Source: Candidatus Caccousia avistercoris (GTDB taxonomy: Bacteria; Bacillota; Clostridia; Oscillospirales; Acutalibacteraceae). From it: DNA of 10,294 bases. The translations under genes were made by a program, and so were the position numbers. Shown here in pieces: positions 6,743 through 10,294 of the stretch; the stretch's first letter is position 1, and every line of letters begins with the position of its first letter. The notes under the pieces were generated by a model. The model was not told the origin of the DNA. It made no database searches and worked only from the letters and a program-made list of their open reading frames with translations. The stretch spans positions 1 to 10,294 of the forward strand of contig DVMK01000048.1 in the NCBI GenBank assembly GCA_018715025.1, in the 5' to 3' direction.

Positions 6743-8569
6743 TTACGCGTAGGTTTCGCGGGCCTCGGCAATGGCCTCGTTTACCGCGGCTTCCAGGTCG
6801 GAACCGCCGGCAACTTCGTACTCGGCCCGGTACTGCTCCCAGCCGGTTTCCACGTCAAGCTGCCCGCCCAGCATCTGAGACAGGTAGCGGTTAGAAATTT
6901 CTACCAGCTTCGTCTGCACGTCGCCCCACTCAGCGTCAAGGGCTGCCAGCCCGTAGTAGGAGGGGAGCTCTACATACACATTATCAATGAAACTTTCCAC
7001 CGTGTCAATGGCGTACTGGTAGCATTCCCTGGTCTCGCCTTCCGCCCAGTCCAGCGTGTTGTCGTAGGGGGTGGTGACAGCTTCCCACCAATCGTTGTTT
7101 TCCAGGTCCAGCATCATCTCGCTGGCGCAGAACAGGTAAGAGAACCACATGTAGCGGCAGCGGTCCGGGTTGGGGTAGCCGTAGGACTTGTTGATGTTCA
7201 CGAACTCATCTATGTTATACACCACTTCGTCGCCGTCCATGGTGTAGGTGAGCCCCTCAATGCCGCGGAACAGCAGCGACTGGCCCTCGTTGCTGGCGAG
7301 GAATTCCACCAGGTCAAGCACGCGCTCCGGGTATTCGCAGCTGGTGGGGATGAAATAGTGGGCGCCCACATAGGTGGGAACGTCGTAAACGCGCATCCAG
7401 TTGCCCTCGTCGTCTGTCAGGGCGGTGCCCAGCGTCAGGTCTGCCAGGGAACCGTCGTCCGGGTGGGCGTTCATCCAGGTGTCGTACAGCTTTTTGAACT
7501 GGGTGTAGTAGCCGTACCCATAGCCGTAGGAGGCCAACGTCCCGTTGTCGAAGGCGGCGTAGCCGTCGTCCTCATCCACCAGGGTTCCCACGCCGTTGTG
7601 AATGCCGTTGTTGGCGTACATTTCCGCCAGGGTTTTCACAACCTCTTTGCTCTCGTCAGAGACGGTCATCAGCGTCCAGTGCTCTTCCGCAGTGCCGATT
7701 TTGGATTCGTCGTCCGGGAGGAAGCCCGTCCACAGCCAGTCGTAGCTGGCGGGGGAACGGATGGACGTCCCCTGCGGCAGAGCCATGGTGCCATCGATTT
7801 CAGCCCAGTTGGTGAGCTTGGCGTTGTAGGGCCACCAGCCGGAATAGCCGGCGTCCACCGCCTTCTGGGTGAACTCTACAAATTCGCTTACCGTAGAGGG
7901 CACCTCGCCGCCGTTCACCTCTTCCAGAATGGCCGTGTTGTACGCGGGGACGCCGCTGAAGGCGGGGTAAGCCCGCGCAGAGAAGGAGTAGATGGCGTAG
8001 GCCGCGTTCTCATCCCCCGTGTACATCTTGTTGTACATCTTGTACTCGTCGCTGTTGATGATCTTATATAAAATAGGGTAACGCTCCGGATCGTTGTTGA
8101 TGAACTCCGCAATGTTGTAGACGGCCTCCTCCTCGGCGTACTGCCGCAGCTTGGTTGCCTCGCCCCAGGTGGGGAACAGGTCGGGGGCGGCGCCTACCGC
8201 CAGCTCTGTGGCGATGCGGTCGTCATAGCCCTCGATGCCGGTGTCGTACTCCAGCGTGATATTGACCGTGTCCTCAATCGCTTTTTTGATGGGGTCGTTC
8301 GCCATGCCCTCCTGATCATCCGTATTGTTTGCGTACTGGGAAAAACGGATGTTCACCTTTTCGCGGCTCGCGTTCGCCTCTGCGCCTGTGGCGGGGGTTT
8401 CCCCTCCTGCGGCAGAGTCCGTCCCCTCCGCAGAAGCTCCTGCGGAGGGCGTGCTGTCTGCAGGCTGGGAAGACGGCGTATTCCCGCTGCAGCCAGCCGC
8501 CATTGTCAGCATCATGGCTATGCTGGCCGCCAGGGCCAGACCTTTTCTGACTTTGCTCAATTTAACCAT
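6743..8569 (-). CDS. Extracellular solute-binding lipoprotein, large carbohydrate-ABC type (LplA/YtcQ-like)
   Basis: The 608-residue protein begins with a lipoprotein signal: MVKLSKVRKG positive region, a hydrophobic stretch, and lipobox MAAGC (23-27), with Cys27 as the lipid-anchored residue. A Ser/Ala/Thr/Gly-rich linker (28-65) leads to the binding domain. The rest is aromatic- and acid-rich, as usual for sugar-binding proteins of this class, with AVGAAPDLFPTW, GIPxN-like 'GVPAYNTAILEE', and a C-terminal WEQYRAEYEVAGG (about 580-592). The length (about 550-610) fits the large LplA/YtcQ group rather than MalE. It captures the oligosaccharide outside the cell and hands it to the two permeases encoded just upstream. 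ATG at 8569 is preceded by a perfect AAGGAGG at 6-nt spacing; an upstream in-frame ATG (8608) lacks such a site. A short YGYGYGYY run (about residue 346) is a local oddity. Confidence 0.93.
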   Translation of the reverse strand: MVKLSKVRKGLALAASIAMMLTMAAGCSGNTPSSQPADSTPSAGASAEGTDSAAGGETPATGAEANASREKVNIRFSQYANNTDDQEGMANDPIKKAIEDTVNITLEYDTGIEGYDDRIATELAVGAAPDLFPTWGEATKLRQYAEEEAVYNIAEFINNDPERYPILYKIINSDEYKMYNKMYTGDENAAYAIYSFSARAYPAFSGVPAYNTAILEEVNGGEVPSTVSEFVEFTQKAVDAGYSGWWPYNAKLTNWAEIDGTMALPQGTSIRSPASYDWLWTGFLPDDESKIGTAEEHWTLMTVSDESKEVVKTLAEMYANNGIHNGVGTLVDEDDGYAAFDNGTLASYGYGYGYYTQFKKLYDTWMNAHPDDGSLADLTLGTALTDDEGNWMRVYDVPTYVGAHYFIPTSCEYPERVLDLVEFLASNEGQSLLFRGIEGLTYTMDGDEVVYNIDEFVNINKSYGYPNPDRCRYMWFSYLFCASEMMLDLENNDWWEAVTTPYDNTLDWAEGETRECYQYAIDTVESFIDNVYVELPSYYGLAALDAEWGDVQTKLVEISNRYLSQMLGGQLDVETGWEQYRAEYEVAGGSDLEAAVNEAIAEARETYA

Positions 8570-8648
8570 GGTTCTCCTCCTTTTTGTTGACATGAATATA
8601 TTCTTCAAGGCCGGCAGAAAGCGCAGCCCGAACCCACATATTCCCCGC
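8570..8648 (-). other. 79-nt spacer between permease C and SBP genes
   Basis: It holds the SBP ribosome binding site and a perfect 10-bp AT palindrome GAATATATTC (about 8592-8601). No -35/-10 pair is convincing, so separate transcription of the SBP gene is possible but not shown. Confidence 0.4.
8576..8582 (-). promoter_or_regulatory. Strong ribosome binding site of the SBP gene
   Basis: A perfect AAGGAGG on the minus strand, 6 nt before ATG 8569. It is the best Shine-Dalgarno in the window, consistent with high production of the binding protein, and it sets the start at the residue that opens the lipoprotein signal. Confidence 0.85.
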
Positions 8649-9578
8649 TTATTCCTTTACCGCGCCAATGAGAATCCCCTTGGCGAAATGCTTCTGCAGG
8701 AAGGGGTACACGCACATGATGGGCAGCATGGCGCAGATGATGGTGGCCATCCGCAGCGCCATAGGCGGCGGAAGCTGCGCGCCCATGTCCATGGCGCCTG
8801 TGCGAACCTGCGCCATCATGGAAGAATCCGTCAGCACCCGGCGCAGCACCCACGCAAAGGGCTGCAGCGTCGGCTTGTTGGCAATATACATCATGTAGCT
8901 GTAGTAATCGTTCCAAAAGCTCACCGCCAGGAACAGGCCCACAGCGGCCAGCATCGGCTTCGACAGAGGAAGCAGGATGCGGAAAAACACGCTGATGTCG
9001 TTGCATCCGTCAATCCGCGCCGCATCCTCCAGCTCTTTGGGGACGGAGTACGAGAAGTAATTGCGCATGATGATGAAATAGGTAATGTTGAAGCCATAGG
9101 GCAGCACCATGACCCAGTAGCTGCGGATCAGGTTCAAATCCATATACAGAATATAGGTGGGGATCAGGCCGCCGGTAAAGAACATGGTGACAACCGCCAG
9201 CACGTTCAGGGCCTTCATGCCCGGCACATACACCTTGCTCACCGCATAGGCCATGGTGGAGGTGACCGTCAGGCTCAAAAGGGTGCCGATCACCGTTTTG
9301 GAGGCGGAGATCCACAGGCTTGACACGAAGGAGGAATTGTTGAAAATCGTCCTGTAATACTGGAAGTCCACCCCGCTGGAGGGCCACAGCATCAGGCCGC
9401 CCTGGACAAACTCCTCATAGGGCGTAATCGACGCCACAAACACATACCACATCGGGTAAAAACAGATAAACGCGAAAATCACGCAAAACAGAAGCACGAA
9501 AACATCGTAAAAGTTGAACCCCAGGTGCTGGCGCATGTCCCAGCGCCCAGAGCCCACCGAACCTCTGAACCGTTTCAT
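8649..9578 (-). CDS. Carbohydrate ABC transporter permease (CUT1, LplC/YtcP-like)
   Basis: A 309-residue integral membrane protein. Hydrophobic segments near 25-50, 96-120, 126-147, 152-172, 208-225 and 273-290 fit six helices. The EAA loop that contacts the ATPase is at 182-208 (ELEDAARIDG then 10 residues then ILLP). The ending FLQKHFAKGILIGAVKE matches the YtcP/LplC subgroup. It pairs with the partial permease upstream, and their partner is the lipoprotein downstream. I use the ATG at 9578 because a purine-rich AAGGGGGGAAGG lies just upstream, overlapping the previous stop codon at 9592; the ATG at 9611 would overlap the previous gene by 20 nt and has no clear ribosome site. The gap to permease B is 13 nt, suggesting translational coupling. 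Confidence 0.93.
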   Translation of the reverse strand: MKRFRGSVGSGRWDMRQHLGFNFYDVFVLLFCVIFAFICFYPMWYVFVASITPYEEFVQGGLMLWPSSGVDFQYYRTIFNNSSFVSSLWISASKTVIGTLLSLTVTSTMAYAVSKVYVPGMKALNVLAVVTMFFTGGLIPTYILYMDLNLIRSYWVMVLPYGFNITYFIIMRNYFSYSVPKELEDAARIDGCNDISVFFRILLPLSKPMLAAVGLFLAVSFWNDYYSYMMYIANKPTLQPFAWVLRRVLTDSSMMAQVRTGAMDMGAQLPPPMALRMATIICAMLPIMCVYPFLQKHFAKGILIGAVKE

Positions 9579-9591
9579 TTGCCTTCCCCCC

Positions 9592-10294
9592 TTAAAAGAT
9601 GCCCATGACATCCAGCTTTTTCACAAATTTGTTGGAAGCCACGAGGGCGATGAGCCCCAAAACATTCAGCAGCAGGTTGGCCGCTGTGGAAAGCTCGAAC
9701 TCCGCCCCGCCGCCCAGGCTGATGCGGTAAATATAAGTGGAAAGCACATCGCCTGTGGAAAGCACAAAGTTGTTGTAAAGGTTGTATACCTGGTCGAAAT
9801 TCGACAGAAAAAGCTGCGACACCTGCAGCAGGAACATGACCGCCACGCTGGGCAGAATGCGGGGAAAGGTAATATGTACCAGCATATCTTTCCGGTTACC
9901 CCCGTCTATCGTGGTGGCCTCGTACAGCGTGGGGTCGATTCCCGCAATGGCGGCCAGGTAAATGATGGAGGAATACCCCGCCGTCTTGATGATGTTTGTA
10001 ATCACCAAAATGCCGCGGAACATGGAAGGAGTGCGCATAAAATCGATGGCCTCGCCGCCCAGCGCCACAATGACCTGATTCACCAGCCCGCCCACGTCGC
10101 CCGGCACAGGCGCCTGCAGGAACACCTGCACCAGGCCTGCGAAAATAACCCACGACAGAAAATAGGGAAGGTACACGCAGGTCTGAACCACGCTTTTGAC
10201 GCGGCGCAGCTGAAGCTCGTTGATCATCAGCGCCAAAAACACATTAAAGGAAAAACCGAAAATCAGATTATAGATGTTAATGATAATGGTGTTC
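9592..10294 (-). CDS. Carbohydrate ABC transporter permease (CUT1, LplB/YteP-like), 5' end outside window
   Basis: The frame is open to the right edge; reading back from 10294 it starts mid-protein with NTIIINIYNLIFGFSFNVFL, so the GTG at 10242 is not the true start. About 233 residues are seen, and some 60-90 N-terminal residues are missing compared with the usual about 300. The EAA loop is present (LYEATTIDGGNRKDMLVHITFPRILPSV region: EA.TIDGG...ITFPRILP), as are the family ending (FVKKLDVMGIF) and the motif QVYNLYNNFVLSTGDVLSTYIYR typical of LplB/YteP. It forms the membrane channel with permease C. No ATPase gene is visible, as expected for this family, which usually shares one ATPase encoded elsewhere. 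Confidence 0.93.
   Translation of the reverse strand, partial: NTIIINIYNLIFGFSFNVFLALMINELQLRRVKSVVQTCVYLPYFLSWVIFAGLVQVFLQAPVPGDVGGLVNQVIVALGGEAIDFMRTPSMFRGILVITNIIKTAGYSSIIYLAAIAGIDPTLYEATTIDGGNRKDMLVHITFPRILPSVAVMFLLQVSQLFLSNFDQVYNLYNNFVLSTGDVLSTYIYRISLGGGAEFELSTAANLLLNVLGLIALVASNKFVKKLDVMGIF

Noticed and set aside
6509..8071. Long plus-strand open frame (520 codons)
   Set aside because: It is antisense to the solute-binding protein and has the Val/Gly/Arg/His-rich shadow composition typical of GC-rich DNA. It has no ribosome site, while the opposite strand encodes a clear known family.
8325..9323. Plus-strand open frame of 332 codons
   Set aside because: Antisense to the SBP start and permease C; it crosses a gene boundary and is His/Gln/Arg-rich with no motif.
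9579..9611. Longer start (ATG at 9611) for permease C
   Set aside because: It would overlap the upstream gene and lacks a ribosome site; ATG at 9578 has a purine-rich site and gives the usual protein length.
1..10294. CRISPR arrays, tRNA/rRNA genes, insertion sequences, phage attachment sites
   Set aside because: I saw no regularly spaced repeats, no tRNA-like fold and no transposase or integrase coding sequence.

Overview
The window looks like a carbohydrate-use locus from a fairly GC-rich Gram-positive bacterium, most likely a gut-type clostridium (Oscillospiraceae or Lachnospiraceae-like). The signs are strong AAGGAGG-type ribosome binding sites, a lipobox solute-binding lipoprotein, and a large-SBP/two-permease ABC importer of the LplABC/YtcQ-YtcP-YteP kind that is common in those groups. 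This is inferred from gene style only, because no taxonomic marker is present.

Layout. Positions 1-444 (+) hold the 3' end of a gene for a probable concanavalin-A-fold (lectin/glucanase-like) protein. Positions 445-927 hold no convincing gene, but they carry a cluster of strong hairpins: a terminator-like hairpin for the plus gene (607-632) and one for the minus-strand operon (753-791). Everything from 928 to the right edge reads on the minus strand. In transcription order (right to left) this is: permease B (cut by the window edge), permease C, solute-binding lipoprotein, a 223-nt hairpin-rich gap, PHP/CehA-McbA-type metallohydrolase, SGNH (SASA-type) carbohydrate acetylesterase, a TIM-barrel putative glycosidase with a Cys/His cluster, and a BNR/Asp-box sialidase-like beta-propeller. 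Apart from the 223-nt gap, the spacers are 13-79 nt and each gene has its own ribosome binding site, so the group is probably one operon.

How the parts may work together. The lipoprotein and two permeases would capture and import an oligosaccharide. The ATPase is not seen and is probably encoded elsewhere, as is usual for this family (the shared MsmX type). The four enzymes have no visible signal peptide, so they probably act in the cytoplasm, removing acetyl groups and terminal sugars from the imported glycan. The substrate cannot be read from the sequence. A sialidase plus a 'sialate O-acetylesterase' suggests O-acetylated sialoglycans, but no sialic-acid catabolic gene is present and the propeller lacks an obvious FRIP-type arginine motif, so a plant or other acetylated polysaccharide fragment is equally possible. 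The least explained members are the TIM-barrel protein and the PHP enzyme.
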